A stretch of DNA of 64,000 nt from Marinilactibacillus piezotolerans (GCF_900169305.1 NZ_FWDP01000002.1:62001-126000), one strand, 5' to 3'; positions 27,844-37,265 are shown, counted from the stretch's first letter. Translations and numbers: made by a program. Notes: generated from the sequence alone by a model not told the origin.

Positions 27844-28557
27844 TTACTCTATAGCTCCTGTATCATCAAATTTATATCCAACGCCCCAGACCGTATGAAT
27901 CACTTGCGGACCGTTTTGGACGAGTTTCTGTCTCAGTTTCTTGATATGTGCATCCACTGTTCGTTCATCACCAAAGTATTCATAATCCCATACCATTTGC
28001 AGCAGCTGCTCTCTGGAGAATACTCTTCTGGGGCTGTTAGCCAGTGTATATAGTAAATCAAACTCTTTAGGCGTCAAACCTTCTAGCGGTTTATCATACA
28101 GCAGCACTTCTCTTGTGTTGCGGTCCAGTTTTAAGTGCTGTGTATCCACTTCATACTGTCCTTGCGTATTGCTATCTGCATCATTGACGACTTCAGCTCT
28201 TCTTTTAAGTGATTTGATTCGAGCCACAAGTGTAAGCGGGCTGAACGGTTTTGTGACATAGTCATCGGCACCTATTTCCAGACCGATCACCTCATCGCTC
28301 TCTGTATCTTTAGCCGTCAGCATAATAATCGGAACATGTTTAGACTCTTTTCTGATTTCTTTGCAAATGGTCATTCCGTCCATTTCCGGAAGCATGATAT
28401 CCAGAACAATCAGATCAAATTCATCAGGATGATTTAAATACGTCTCTAATCCTTTTTTACCATTATGAACGAAAGTCGCCTCCCATTCTTCTTTAAGAAA
28501 AAACATCTCAATCATTTCACAAACCGATTCATTATCTTCAATCATTAATATTTTCAT
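27844..28557 (-). CDS. OmpR/PhoB family response regulator
   Basis: The 237-aa regulator has a receiver domain with the acidic pocket (MIEDNE), phospho-acceptor Asp53 (VLDIMLPEMDG), Thr (MLTAKD) and Lys (VTKPFSP). A linker and a winged-helix DNA-binding domain follow (LTPKEFDLLYTLANSPRRVFSREQLLQMVWDY, then the recognition helix ERTVDAHIKKLRQKL; family match). Members bind direct repeats spaced 10-11 bp, such as the TTTACAT pair at the ltaS promoter. It is co-transcribed with the histidine kinase downstream. A -10 TATACT lies on the minus strand at about 28610, with a weak -35. Confidence 0.94.
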   Translation of the reverse strand: MKILMIEDNESVCEMIEMFFLKEEWEATFVHNGKKGLETYLNHPDEFDLIVLDIMLPEMDGMTICKEIRKESKHVPIIMLTAKDTESDEVIGLEIGADDYVTKPFSPLTLVARIKSLKRRAEVVNDADSNTQGQYEVDTQHLKLDRNTREVLLYDKPLEGLTPKEFDLLYTLANSPRRVFSREQLLQMVWDYEYFGDERTVDAHIKKLRQKLVQNGPQVIHTVWGVGYKFDDTGAIE

Positions 28558-28712
28558 GCCTATCCTACTTTCTCTGTGGTTTCTCTTCCACTTTATTCTA
28601 CAGTATACACGGGATATTTGAAAATTTTGTGTGATTTTATAGAAATATAGGACGAAATATGAACAGAAAGAGATGAGGAAGCGACTTCATCATCAAATTA
28701 GTACAAAACAAA

Positions 28713-28740
28713 AGACCTGAGTATATATGTCCTCAGGTCT
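28713..28740 (-). terminator. Terminator of the ssb gene
   Basis: Stem AGACCTGAG / CTCAGGTCT (28713-28721 with 28732-28740), 10-nt loop, U-tract on the minus strand; 13 nt past the stop. Confidence 0.88.
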
Positions 28741-28752
28741 CTATATTCTTAT

Positions 28753-29082
28753 TTATACAATGGCTTGTTTTTTCGGTTGCAGCAGCTGAACATCATTGAC
28801 TAGCATCTCGACTACATAAACGGTTTCTTGATCTGTATTCTGATAAGATCTGGACTGCATCTTTCCGCTTAATCCGATCAAATCTCCTTTATCGCAATAT
28901 TCCTCAATCAGTTCTGCTCGTTTCCCCCATACAACAAATGGGATAAAGTCGGCCTCATTTCCATTCTCTGTACGGTAATGACGTTGAATCGCGATCACAT
29001 TATTCAATACGATCTTTTCATCTCCGACATCTCTTAACTCAATTTCTCTTACAATTCTACCGACAAGTGCTACTTGATTCAT
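28753..29082 (-). CDS. Short single-stranded DNA-binding protein (competence-type SsbB)
   Basis: The 109-aa protein is essentially one OB fold (MNQVALVGRIVREIEL, FIPFVVWGKRAELIEEYCDKGDLIGLSGKMQSRSY, family match) and lacks the acidic DDDIPF-type tail that recruits repair proteins to the main SSB. This matches SsbB/YwpH, which protects incoming DNA in competent Bacillus and Streptococcus. In B. subtilis ywpH also lies close to mbl, so position supports the assignment. The start ATG has GGAGGAAGG just upstream. Whether this organism is naturally competent cannot be told from this window. Confidence 0.88.
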   Translation of the reverse strand: MNQVALVGRIVREIELRDVGDEKIVLNNVIAIQRHYRTENGNEADFIPFVVWGKRAELIEEYCDKGDLIGLSGKMQSRSYQNTDQETVYVVEMLVNDVQLLQPKKQAIV

Positions 29083-29172
29083 TTCCTTCCTCCAATATGA
29101 ATAATATTCAGACGATCTTAAAAGTCGTCCTACTATACATATTGATCAACTCATCAAAAAAGTCATCAAAAA

Positions 29173-29195
29173 AAGAGCAGAAATTTTCTGCTCTT
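29173..29195 (-). terminator. Terminator of the mbl-epuA unit
   Basis: Stem AAGAGCAG / CTGCTCTT (29173-29180 with 29188-29195) with the loop AAATTTT; on the minus strand followed by a run of seven U; 20 nt past the epuA stop. Confidence 0.85.
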
Positions 29196-29215
29196 CTACA
29201 CTTGTTTGAGGGGAA

Positions 29216-29404
29216 TTATAAAAAGAAATCAAATATATGCTGCCACAGTTCAGGATCAAAAACGTCCAGCGGACTGCCGCCGTCTCCAATTACACCATAT
29301 CCAAGCATGGCTCCGCCAATAAAGGCAACTGAAATAAACAGCAGCACCAAGAAAATTTTCAACAAATACATACCGATATTTTTTAATACGGACTTCCAGT
29401 TCAT
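29216..29404 (-). CDS. epuA: EpuA-type small membrane protein (often labelled RNA polymerase subunit beta)
   Basis: The protein of about 62 aa has one hydrophobic segment (YLLKIFLVLLFISVAFIGGAMLGYGVIGDG) and the conserved end GSPLDVFDPELWQHIFDFF. This matches the EpuA/DUF family that databases often call DNA-directed RNA polymerase subunit beta because of a similarity of the short tail; it is not a polymerase subunit. In pneumococcus epuA is next to murA, and here it follows mbl, which follows murA. The longer GTG-initiated frame is less likely: the ATG at 29404 has a purine-rich GGGGTGAAG upstream. Function is unknown. Confidence 0.78.
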   Translation of the reverse strand: MNWKSVLKNIGMYLLKIFLVLLFISVAFIGGAMLGYGVIGDGGSPLDVFDPELWQHIFDFFL

Positions 29405-29481
29405 GAAGTCTTCACCCCTAAACAATAATAATAGATTCTTTTTCACTTGTTAACAAATTGCCTGCTGCTCTTGTATCTATC

Positions 29482-30465
29482 CTACTTACGTTTCTTTAAA
29501 TTTTCAAGTAGAATACCAGTACCCAGTGCCACGGAACTTAGTGGATCTTCGGCTTTAAAGACAGGAACTTTCAACTCTTCAGCAAATAAAAGATCAATTC
29601 CATCTAAAAGTGCGCCTCCGCCAGTCAAAATAACGCCGCGATCAATAATGTCAGCTGACAATTCCGGCGGTGTCTGTTCCAAAACTTCTTTCGCCTTGTC
29701 AACCACAACGACCATTGATTCTCGCGTAGCTTCCATCACTTCTAAAGAAGAGATCGTTACAGTACGCGGCAGCCCTGACACAACATCTCTGCCTCGAACA
29801 TCCATTGTATCGTTGCGTCCGTGATCAAAAATCACACCGATTTCTTTTTTCACAGCTTCTGCTGTTCGTTCACCAATCAGCAGATTGTGTTTTTTCTTTA
29901 AGTAAACAATAATATCGTTATCGATTGTATCACCGGCAATTTTAACTGAACGGCTGGTTACAATGCCGCCCATTGAAAGAACTGCGATATCGCTTGTTCC
30001 GCCTCCGATATCAATAACCATATTTCCGCTCGGTTGGAAAATATCCATTCCAGCCCCGATTGCTGCTACTTTTGGTTCTTCTTCTAAATAGACATTTTTC
30101 CCGCCGCTTTTTTCAGCGACTTCTATAATTGCCTTTTGCTCAATAGCTGTAATATTTGTCGGGCAGCAGATCAGGATATTGGGTTTAGATAAAAAGCCTT
30201 TAACATTTAATTTATCGATAAAGTATGTAAGCATCGCTTCTGTGATATCAAAATCAGCAATGACGCCTCCTTGAAGCGGACGAATCGCTTTGATGTTTCC
30301 AGGAGTTCTACCCACCATCAGATAAGCTTCTTCCCCAACTGCTAATACTTCATTCGTTTTTGTATCTAAAGCTACAACAGAAGGTTCATTCAGTACAATC
30401 CCTTTGCCTTTTACATGCACGAGTACGTTTGCAGTTCCTAAATCAATTCCGATATCCCTTGCCAT
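29482..30465 (-). CDS. mbl: MreB/Mbl-family actin-like cell-shape protein
   Basis: This 327-aa actin-like ATPase forms membrane-associated filaments that steer the peptidoglycan-elongation machinery in rod cells. ATP-binding signatures: the phosphate-1 loop MARDIGIDLGTANVLVHV, phosphate-2 MVIDIGGGTSDIAVL, and the adenosine loop VILTGGGALLDGID. The protein has the normal length and no insertion. The gene order murA-mbl is that of Bacillus (murAA, spoIIID, mbl), which favours Mbl over MreB. It has its own promoter (30582-30610) behind the murA terminator, and is followed by epuA. Confidence 0.92.
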   Translation of the reverse strand: MARDIGIDLGTANVLVHVKGKGIVLNEPSVVALDTKTNEVLAVGEEAYLMVGRTPGNIKAIRPLQGGVIADFDITEAMLTYFIDKLNVKGFLSKPNILICCPTNITAIEQKAIIEVAEKSGGKNVYLEEEPKVAAIGAGMDIFQPSGNMVIDIGGGTSDIAVLSMGGIVTSRSVKIAGDTIDNDIIVYLKKKHNLLIGERTAEAVKKEIGVIFDHGRNDTMDVRGRDVVSGLPRTVTISSLEVMEATRESMVVVVDKAKEVLEQTPPELSADIIDRGVILTGGGALLDGIDLLFAEELKVPVFKAEDPLSSVALGTGILLENLKKRK

Positions 30466-30581
30466 AACTCTTCTCCTCTCAAGCCTTTTACCGTAACATG
30501 CAGCAAGCGTTAAAAGACTACCTCATGATTATTTAAGTCGTTCAAGTTTAATGTGTTATGAATAATATTCTCACTCTTTCT

Positions 30582-30610
30582 ATCATACTCAACATTGCCA
30601 AAAAGAGCAA
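30582..30610 (-). promoter_or_regulatory. Promoter of mbl
   Basis: Minus strand: -35 TTGCTC (30605-30610), 17-nt spacer, -10 TATGAT (30582-30587); leader of about 110 nt before the ATG. Confidence 0.55.
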
Positions 30611-30662
30611 GGTCAAAAAAACAGATCTTATTGTAAAAACCTTATCCTATAAATAAAAAAGA

Positions 30663-30701
30663 TGTATCAAGCGAGTCAATGTTTCTCTCTCGCTTGATAC
30701 A
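30663..30701. terminator. Terminator of murA
   Basis: Perfect 13-bp stem TGTATCAAGCGAG / CTCGCTTGATACA (30663-30675 with 30689-30701), U-tract on the minus strand; 24 nt past the murA stop. Separates murA from mbl. Confidence 0.9.
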
Positions 30702-30724
30702 CCTTTTTGATTAAATTAAGCCGA

Positions 30725-32029
30725 TTATTCAGCAATTAATGCTCTTTTCTCGGTAGAAGTCAATACTTCTTCATTTGTTCTCTCGATATCTGCGCCTAAT
30801 CCTTTTAACTTCTCGTGGAATTTATAATATCCGCGGTCTAAGTGGTTTAGATTCGTTACACGCGTGTACCCTTTAGAAACAAGACCTGCTAAGATCAGTG
30901 CCGCAGAGGCTCTCAGGTCGCTTGATGCTACTTCTGCGCCCTGAAGCTGAACCCCGCCCTTAATCATCAAGCTTTGTCCATCTATTTTAAATTCTGCATT
31001 CATTTTACGAAGTTCTTCCATATGCATAAAACGATTTTCAAATACGGTTTCACGCATAACACTTGTACCCGTTGCATGCAATTGAGCAATTGTCATCTGC
31101 GCTTGCATATCTGTCGGGAATCCTGGATGCGGCATCGTTTTAACGTCTGTCGCTTTCAATTGTTCAGGTCCCATCACGCGCAGTCCATTTCTTTCTTCGA
31201 TAAAAGTGACGCCCATTTCTCTCAGCTTGGAAACCAGCGGTTTATTATGTTCAGCGACTGCGTTTTTAATAAGGACATTCCCTTTTGTTAATGCGGCAGC
31301 TACCATAAATGTTCCGCTCTCAATACGATCCGGAATAATCATATGATTGATTCCGGTAAGAGATTCTACGCCTTCGATGCGAATGGTTTCTGTTCCGGCA
31401 CCAATGACTTTTGCTCCCATGCGGTTCAGGAAGTTTGCAAGGTCAACGATTTCTGGTTCTCTAGCTACGTTTTCAATGACTGTCGTGCCTTCAGCTAAAG
31501 TTGCAGCCATCATAATATTTTGAGTAGCACCCACACTTGGGAAGTCAAGGTAGATATGAGCTCCGCGCAGTTGTTCTGCAGAGGCTTCAATATACCCTTT
31601 CTCGATATGTACCTCTACTCCCATTGCTTCAAATCCTTTTAAATGAAGATCGATCGGACGCGTACCGATTGCACATCCACCCGGCAATGCTACTTTAGCA
31701 TATCCGTTTCGTGCCAACAGCGGGCCCATTACAACAATGGATGCACGCATTTTGCTCATGAAATCAAAAGGTGTTTCCTCTTTTAATTTGCTTGAAGCAT
31801 CTAACGTCATTTCTTTGTTTTCTTCATCAAAAGAAATATCTACATTAAGATAAGACAATACAGATTTCATTGTGTAAATATCTGATAACAATGGTACATT
31901 TGATAAATCGCTTTTTCCTTTACTGGCTAGAATAGTAGCTGCTAAAATAGGTAAAGCTGCATTTTTTGCACCCTCAACTTCAACTTCCCCGTTCAACACA
32001 TTTCCGCCGCTTACAATAATCTTTTCCAT
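30725..32029 (-). CDS. murA: UDP-N-acetylglucosamine 1-carboxyvinyltransferase
   Basis: MurA transfers enolpyruvate from PEP to UDP-GlcNAc, the first committed step of peptidoglycan synthesis. The protein of about 434 aa starts [27 protein letters not shown], with the conserved KNA; the catalytic Cys119 is in [13 protein letters not shown], so fosfomycin could alkylate it. The start at 32029 has GGAGG 8 nt upstream; a 9-residue upstream extension is a frame artefact. The position next to DUF1146 and mbl matches Bacillus murAA. The transcript probably starts near 32227, leaving a leader of roughly 200 nt with a hairpin. Confidence 0.96.
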   Translation of the reverse strand: MEKIIVSGGNVLNGEVEVEGAKNAALPILAATILASKGKSDLSNVPLLSDIYTMKSVLSYLNVDISFDEENKEMTLDASSKLKEETPFDFMSKMRASIVVMGPLLARNGYAKVALPGGCAIGTRPIDLHLKGFEAMGVEVHIEKGYIEASAEQLRGAHIYLDFPSVGATQNIMMAATLAEGTTVIENVAREPEIVDLANFLNRMGAKVIGAGTETIRIEGVESLTGINHMIIPDRIESGTFMVAAALTKGNVLIKNAVAEHNKPLVSKLREMGVTFIEERNGLRVMGPEQLKATDVKTMPHPGFPTDMQAQMTIAQLHATGTSVMRETVFENRFMHMEELRKMNAEFKIDGQSLMIKGGVQLQGAEVASSDLRASAALILAGLVSKGYTRVTNLNHLDRGYYKFHEKLKGLGADIERTNEEVLTSTEKRALIAE

Positions 32030-32117
32030 ACTTTGACCTCCAAGGTAACCCTTCATCCTGATTGATAATGTTCTGTTTATTTGACTGGTATAACTAAATT
32101 AATAAGTTCAATTTATG

Positions 32118-32149
32118 AATGAACAGCTGTTTAAAGATGGCTGTTCATT
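32118..32149 (-). promoter_or_regulatory. Hairpin in the murA leader
   Basis: Perfect 10-bp stem AATGAACAGC / GCTGTTCATT (32118-32127 with 32140-32149), 12-nt loop, no U-tract. It lies about 90-120 nt upstream of the murA start, inside the predicted 5' untranslated region. Confidence 0.55.
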
Positions 32150-32226
32150 AAATTTATAAAGTAAATATTGATTAAACTTGATTTTCTTAACAAAAAAACG
32201 TGATTATCCGTTAAAGACACAATAAC

Positions 32227-32243
32227 CTGTTATATTATAACAG
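32227..32243 (-). promoter_or_regulatory. murA promoter -10 embedded in a 17-bp dyad
   Basis: The 17-bp sequence is CTGTTATA-T-TATAACAG, a near-perfect palindrome. On the minus strand it contains the -10 hexamer TATAAT (32234-32239). A weak -35 (TTTCTA) fits 17 nt upstream. A bound repressor would block the -10 directly. Confidence 0.5.
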
Positions 32244-32342
32244 AAAGGACTCTTTTTAGAAAACATTTAATTTATAAAATGACAAAATACTATGGCTTTT
32301 TTGTGAACATAACTCCAACTGTCAATTTGTTTATCATCAGTC

Positions 32343-32576
32343 TCAGTTAAATAACTGAACCAGTGTGCGTGAATAGCCAATGAATTCCATAAAGAAACTG
32401 CTCACGTTGTATCCAATCGCAATGGATAATAAAAGGTACAGAACACGTGCTTGCTGTATATGGTATTTTTTAAACCAGTTTTCTGTTCTTAAGCTCTGCA
32501 GAGCCCAAAATGTTAAAAACACAAAGGTCATATGTGACACAATCGTGATCAGTGATTGTACGCCAATATAAGTCAT
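32343..32576 (-). CDS. DUF1146 family membrane protein (YwzB-like)
   Basis: This 77-aa protein has two transmembrane helices (LITIVSHMTFVFLTFWAL and ARVLYLLLSIAIGYNVSSFFM) with the family-typical conserved YNVSSFF in the second. In Bacillus ywzB sits between atpC and murAA, the same neighbour as here on one side. The function is unknown. AAAGGG lies about 8 nt before the ATG. Monocistronic: there is about 230 nt to murA and 165 nt to upp. Confidence 0.8.
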   Translation of the reverse strand: MTYIGVQSLITIVSHMTFVFLTFWALQSLRTENWFKKYHIQQARVLYLLLSIAIGYNVSSFFMEFIGYSRTLVQLFN

Positions 32577-32680
32577 TTCTTCAACCCTTTCAAAGTAAGT
32601 GTAGCATATCCGGTGTTATACTTCATTTTTAATGCCTATATGCAGTTTTCAGGCACATTTCATCCGGATTTTTCATAAAA

Positions 32681-32712
32681 AATCCTCAATTCAAATGATT
32701 GAATTGAGGATT
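32681..32712 (-). terminator. Terminator of upp
   Basis: Perfect 14-bp stem AATCCTCAATTCAA / TTGAATTGAGGATT around a 4-nt loop; U-tract on the minus strand; 28 nt past the upp stop. Confidence 0.92.
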
Positions 32713-32740
32713 ATGAGCAATTGTCACAGCAACAGATCGA

Positions 32741-33370
32741 TTATAATGTCCCGAATAGTCTGTCGCCTGCATCTCCAAGCCCTGGGAGAATATACCCATT
32801 TTCATTTAATTGATCATCAAGAGAAGCTGTAAAGATATCAACATCTGGATGTGCATCTTGAAGGACTTTAACGCCTTCAGGGGCTGCAACTAGACAAACG
32901 AATTTAATATTCGTTGCGCCGCGCTTTTTCAAAGCATCGATTGCCGCGACGGCAGATCCGCCGGTCGCCAGCATCGGATCTACGACAAGCAGTTGTCTAT
33001 CTGGAAGATCAGAAGGCATTTTGATAAAGTATTCTACCGGCTCCATCGTTTCATGATCGCGGTACATACCGACATGTCCTACTTTAGCAGCCGGGATCAA
33101 ATCCAGCATTCCATCCACCATGCCCAGTCCGGCACGCAATATTGGTACGATAACGACTTTTTTACCAGCTAACTGCTTTTGAGTCGACTTGATCAGCGGT
33201 GTTTCGATTTCCACATCTTCCAGCGGCATTTCGCGAGAGACTTCATAAGCCAGTAACCTTGCGATTTCATTGACGACTTCTCTGAAGTACTTAGTTCCTG
33301 TATTTTTGTCTCTAATGATTGTCAGTTTATGTTGGATCAGCGGGTGATCGATCACCTGAAAGTTTCCCAT
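32741..33370 (-). CDS. upp: Uracil phosphoribosyltransferase
   Basis: Upp converts uracil and PRPP to UMP in pyrimidine salvage. At 209 aa it is the standard length. It contains the UPRT PRPP-binding loop ([21 protein letters not shown]), the RAGL segment ([17 protein letters not shown]) and the uracil-binding C-terminus ([13 protein letters not shown]). AAAGGAG precedes the ATG. In Bacillus upp is followed by the atp operon; here the next gene is DUF1146. It has its own 229-nt leader region. Confidence 0.96.
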   Translation of the reverse strand: MGNFQVIDHPLIQHKLTIIRDKNTGTKYFREVVNEIARLLAYEVSREMPLEDVEIETPLIKSTQKQLAGKKVVIVPILRAGLGMVDGMLDLIPAAKVGHVGMYRDHETMEPVEYFIKMPSDLPDRQLLVVDPMLATGGSAVAAIDALKKRGATNIKFVCLVAAPEGVKVLQDAHPDVDIFTASLDDQLNENGYILPGLGDAGDRLFGTL

Positions 33371-33599
33371 GTTATTAGTAGCTCCTTTGTGAATTTGATT
33401 TGATAATTTTTTTATTTGTAGTCTAATGGATATCTATACCCAGACACCTGTCTTAGACTAAATGTCGTTTGATAAAGACCGTTAACGCAGAAATACTCGT
33501 TTTGTTTGTCAGATTTTAAAAAATCCTATGTCTAATACCTCTCATTATTGTACAGAAAGACCTGTTCATTTTCCATTGAAATTCTTAATTTTACTATTT
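33371..33599 (-). promoter_or_regulatory. upp upstream region with inverted repeat
   Basis: No gene here. TAGTCTAA (33419-33426) and TTAGACTA (33453-33460) form an 8-bp inverted repeat, with a small inner AGACA/TGTCT dyad, about 50-90 nt before upp. A poor TGACA-type -35 is seen, but no clean promoter and no PyrR-type anti-antiterminator. It presumably holds the upp promoter and perhaps a regulatory structure. Confidence 0.35.
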
Positions 33600-34613
33600 T
33601 TAAATATATTTATCTGCTGCTGCTTTTTCCAGTCGATTCATATAGGCTTCACCAATGCCTTCTCGGTCATAGGCTTCTGCTAGAATAACCGTTGCTTCTG
33701 TCTCCTCAAAAAATCTAAGACCTTTGAACAATCGCTTAGAGGCTGTTACACTATCCCCGGATTTTCCCAGTGAAAAGGTAACAGTTGTTTCACTTTTGAA
33801 TGCATGAATGATTTCTTCAGAGGCAAGCAAGCCAACTCGTTCTCCTGCTGCTTCACACTGGTGGATTGCTCTTTCCCAGCCCGTGCCGTCTTTCGCCACA
33901 ATCAGCACTGGTTCAACTGGAGAATAGTGCGTATATTTCATTCCGGGAGCCATCGGCGCTTCCGTCTCTTCTGTTAATCCCGGTTTGAACAGGACCGGGC
34001 CAATGACAGCCTCAAGTTCCGCTTGCGAAATGCCTCCTGGTCTTAGAATCGCTGGCTGATCTGGATTGGATAAATCCAACACAGTCGACTCCAAGCCAAC
34101 GCCTGTTTCTCCTCCATCTATGATTCCTGAGATTTTACCATTCAAGTCACGATAAACATGTTCAGCCGCAGTAGGGCTCGGCTTGCCAGAAGAATTAGCA
34201 CTGGGGGCAGCCAGTGGTTTACCGCAGGCTCTGATCAGTTCTAATGCAATTGGATGAGATGGCATGCGTATCCCTACAGTACTCAGTCCAGCAGTAACTG
34301 TTGGAGCAAGCGGTCCTTTTTTCTTCAATACAATTGTGCAGGGACCGGGCCAAAAATGCTGCATAACTGTTTCAGCTTTCTCTGAGACTTCAACAGCGTA
34401 TTCAGCAATTTGGTCCAGATCGGCTACATGTATGATCAGGGGGTTGTCTGCCGGACGACCTTTCGCTTCATAGATTTTTTTTACTGCTTGATCGTTGGTC
34501 GCATCCGCGCCTAATCCATAAACCGTCTCGGTTGGAAAAGAAACCACTTCTCCCTGCCGCAGCAGTTCAGCTGCGGCTTTTATATCTGTCTCTTTAAGCC
34601 ACTTTGTCTCCAT
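33600..34613 (-). CDS. tsaC: L-threonylcarbamoyladenylate synthase (Sua5/YwlC)
   Basis: The 337-aa enzyme makes threonylcarbamoyl-AMP from threonine, bicarbonate and ATP, the first step of the t6A modification of ANN-decoding tRNAs. The N-terminal YrdC/TsaC domain (VVSFPTETVYGLGADA, KIYEAKGRPADNPLIIHV, family match) is joined to a Sua5 C-terminal domain (MAPGMKYTHYSPVEPVLIV), so this is the longer two-domain Sua5 form. It lies 30 nt downstream of prmC in the tdk-prfA-prmC operon, as in B. subtilis ywlC. No terminator of note after it. Confidence 0.93.
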   Translation of the reverse strand: METKWLKETDIKAAAELLRQGEVVSFPTETVYGLGADATNDQAVKKIYEAKGRPADNPLIIHVADLDQIAEYAVEVSEKAETVMQHFWPGPCTIVLKKKGPLAPTVTAGLSTVGIRMPSHPIALELIRACGKPLAAPSANSSGKPSPTAAEHVYRDLNGKISGIIDGGETGVGLESTVLDLSNPDQPAILRPGGISQAELEAVIGPVLFKPGLTEETEAPMAPGMKYTHYSPVEPVLIVAKDGTGWERAIHQCEAAGERVGLLASEEIIHAFKSETTVTFSLGKSGDSVTASKRLFKGLRFFEETEATVILAEAYDREGIGEAYMNRLEKAAADKYI

Positions 34614-34643
34614 CTTCTCACCCTTCTGAATAAAAAATAGTTG

Positions 34644-35513
34644 TTAGGTCGCTACGTATACCACGCGGTCATGTCCAGCCATGTCTTTCCAGACTTCCAC
34701 ATCCGCCTCTTGAAAAGCACTGGAAAATAGATCCTTAACTGAATGACCTTGACGAAACCCGATTTCCATTAAGATGCGTGCCTTCGGTTTGACTCTGGCA
34801 GGCAGCTCTTCAGCAAGTCTTCGGTAAATAGCTAATCCGTCTTCTTCAGCGAATAAAGCCAGCTTTGGCTCATGCTCTAAAACAGACTCATCCATATCCG
34901 CTTGTTCTTCATAAGAAATATAGGGCGGATTGGAGATGATCAGATCATATTGATCCGTTTGTACCGCTTGAGTCAGATCACTCTGTAAAAAAGCGACCTC
35001 TGCTTGAAGTCGGGCTGCGTTCTCTTGTGCAACGGCTATTGCTTCCGGACTGATATCAACAGCTGTCACCTCATCTTGAGGACGCTGAAGCTTGTGGGAA
35101 ATAGCCAGTACACCCGTTCCGGTACCGACATCCAGTACTTTCAACGGTCGGTTGCTTAATCGTTTCAAATAGCGGTCGAACCATTCTTCCGTTTCAGGTC
35201 TTGGGATCAATGTGTCGGATGTCACTTTGAATTTCCGGTCATAAAACCACTCATGTCCAATAATGTACTGAACAGGAAGTCCGTTTGCAAAAGCTTTTAG
35301 ATCTGACAAATACTTCTCTTTCACTGCTGGTTCCATTGTTGCAGGATAGCGTCTGATCAGGTCTGTTTTGGTCAATTCAAAACGTTCTCTCAGAAGCCAT
35401 TCCGCTGCAAAGGCTTCTTTTTCGATCGAGCTTAAAAAAGAAGAAGCCCCCGTTAGGACTTCTCTATAGGTTTGCTTTTCAGACACATCATTCAACGTCA
35501 TTTTAATATTCAT
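34644..35513 (-). CDS. prmC: Peptide chain release factor N5-glutamine methyltransferase
   Basis: PrmC methylates the Gln of the GGQ motif of release factors, increasing termination efficiency. The 289-aa protein has the N-terminal helical domain and a SAM fold with the motif [14 protein letters not shown] and the substrate-binding NPPYIS. It overlaps the end of prfA by 11 nt, so enzyme and its substrate are produced together. A GGAG at a 10-nt distance lies inside prfA. A second ATG 12 nt inside the gene is an alternative start. Confidence 0.94.
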   Translation of the reverse strand: MNIKMTLNDVSEKQTYREVLTGASSFLSSIEKEAFAAEWLLRERFELTKTDLIRRYPATMEPAVKEKYLSDLKAFANGLPVQYIIGHEWFYDRKFKVTSDTLIPRPETEEWFDRYLKRLSNRPLKVLDVGTGTGVLAISHKLQRPQDEVTAVDISPEAIAVAQENAARLQAEVAFLQSDLTQAVQTDQYDLIISNPPYISYEEQADMDESVLEHEPKLALFAEEDGLAIYRRLAEELPARVKPKARILMEIGFRQGHSVKDLFSSAFQEADVEVWKDMAGHDRVVYVAT

Positions 35514-36585
35514 TTTGAAGCTGCTCCATTTTTCTGGTTTGCTCCCAGAATACTAACGCTTCGATGATTTCATCCATTTTACCAGATAGAATCTGATCCA
35601 GTTTCTGAATCGTCAAGTTGATACGATGATCCGTCACTCTACTTTGCGGGAAGTTATAGGTCCGGATTCTTTCAGAACGGTCTCCTGTTCCGACAGCTGA
35701 TTTGCGTTCTGCATCCAGCTCATCTTGTGCTTCCTGGTTCATTTTGTCGTAAATTCTTGAACGAAGGATTTTCATCGCTTTTTCACGATTTTTGATCTGT
35801 GACCGTTCATCTTGCATAGCAACAACAATCCCTGTCGGTTCATGCGTTAGACGTACAGCTGATGCTGTTTTGTTGACATGCTGTCCACCAGCACCACTTG
35901 CATGATAAATATCGACTCGAATGTCATTTTCGGCTATATCGATTTCCACATCTTCGGCTTCCGGCATAACCACCACTGTAGCTGTCGAAGTATGGATCCG
36001 GCCTTGCGATTCTGTCTGAGGAACGCGCTGAACACGATGTGCTCCATTTTCGAATTTCAGTTTAGAGTACACATTTTGTCCAGTAATCATTAACGTTACT
36101 TCTTTATAGCCGCCGAGACCATTAGAATTGGCATCCATGATTTCTGTTTTCCAACCTTGACTGTCAGCGTAACGCTGATACATTTCTAATAAGTCTGCTG
36201 CAAATAATTGAGCTTCATCTCCACCAGCTGCACCTCGGATTTCCATAATGATATTACGTTTATCATTCTCATCTTTTGGTAAAAGCAGAATCTTCAGTTC
36301 ATCTTCCAGTTGTGCTTTTTCAGTTGCCAGCTCTTCACGCTCTTCTCTGGCCATTTCTTCCATATCGGCTTCCAGAGACTCCTGCAGCATCTCGTCTGTT
36401 TCTTCAATACCTTCCAATACTTCTTTGTATCTTCTGTAAGTACTGACAGTTTCTCTTAATTCGCCTTCTTCTCTGCTCAATTTCATAAAACGATCTGTAT
36501 CGCTGATTACCGCCGGATCGCTCAGCAGTTCATTCAGTTCGTCATATCGATTATCAACTTGTTCTAATCGGTCGAACATACTCAT
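35503..36585 (-). CDS. prfA: Peptide chain release factor 1
   Basis: RF1 reads UAA and UAG stop codons and releases the nascent protein. At 360 aa it is normal. The stop-codon recognition motif PxT is PQT in [15 protein letters not shown], and the peptidyl-transferase GGQ motif is in [18 protein letters not shown]. The start ATG overlaps the tdk stop (ATGA); the second ATG 6 nt inside is equally possible. In the tdk-prfA-prmC-tsaC operon. Confidence 0.97.
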   Translation of the reverse strand: MSMFDRLEQVDNRYDELNELLSDPAVISDTDRFMKLSREEGELRETVSTYRRYKEVLEGIEETDEMLQESLEADMEEMAREEREELATEKAQLEDELKILLLPKDENDKRNIIMEIRGAAGGDEAQLFAADLLEMYQRYADSQGWKTEIMDANSNGLGGYKEVTLMITGQNVYSKLKFENGAHRVQRVPQTESQGRIHTSTATVVVMPEAEDVEIDIAENDIRVDIYHASGAGGQHVNKTASAVRLTHEPTGIVVAMQDERSQIKNREKAMKILRSRIYDKMNQEAQDELDAERKSAVGTGDRSERIRTYNFPQSRVTDHRINLTIQKLDQILSGKMDEIIEALVFWEQTRKMEQLQNEY

Positions 36586-37181
36586 AGATTCTCGCCTCTT
36601 TCTTCCTTGCTTTCTTTCATTGACATATAGTAATGTTTACGGCAGACAGGATAATACGCTTCATTCCCGCCGACCATAATCTGGTCTCCAGTACTGACAG
36701 GTTTTCCATCCTGCATTCTCATATTCATGATGGCTTTTTTATGGCAAAACCAGCAGATTGTCTTCATCTCTTCGATTTTGTCCGCCAACAGCAGCAGATA
36801 CTTAGATCCTTCAAATAATTCATTTCTAAAATCATTTTTCAACCCAAAGGCCATGACAGGAATATTCAGGTCATCTACGATTCTTGTCAGCTGCAGTACA
36901 TGATTCTTTTTCAAGAATTGAGATTCATCCACTAATACGCAAGCTAGATGATCTTTTAAAGCATATACCTTCTCATACAAGTCTGTCTCTTCCTCAATAG
37001 GAATGGCCTCTCGTTTTAGTCCGATACGGCTGGAAATCACACCGACTGAATCTCGGTCGTCAACAGCACTGGTAAATAAGAGGACTTTTTTATTTTGTTC
37101 TTCATAATTATGCGCGACTTTCAGAATTTCGATAGATTTCCCGCTGTTCATTGCGCCATATCTAAAATACAGTTGAGCCAA
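36582..37181 (-). CDS. tdk: Thymidine kinase
   Basis: Tdk phosphorylates thymidine for salvage into dTMP. The protein of about 199 aa opens [19 protein letters not shown] (P-loop GAMNSGKS) and has a Walker-B-like LVDESQFL. A zinc-finger lid follows (WFCHKKA, then CRKHY), of the type II human-TK1-like class. The start is probably TTG at 37181: it gives the family N-terminus and has AGTAGGG 6-7 nt upstream. An ATG 18 nt earlier has no ribosome-binding site. First gene of its operon; the promoter is at 37266-37294. Confidence 0.93.
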   Translation of the reverse strand: MAQLYFRYGAMNSGKSIEILKVAHNYEEQNKKVLLFTSAVDDRDSVGVISSRIGLKREAIPIEEETDLYEKVYALKDHLACVLVDESQFLKKNHVLQLTRIVDDLNIPVMAFGLKNDFRNELFEGSKYLLLLADKIEEMKTICWFCHKKAIMNMRMQDGKPVSTGDQIMVGGNEAYYPVCRKHYYMSMKESKEERGENL

Positions 37182-37265
37182 TAGTCGCCCTACTTTCATT
37201 GATTAATCTAATGCAGTTGTTTTTTCATCATTTAATGTTGCTTGTGTTGGTGCTTATCCTTATAG

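Noticed and set aside
29216-29404. RNA polymerase beta subunit fragment
   Set aside because: The small protein is an EpuA-type membrane protein; the polymerase label is an inherited misannotation.
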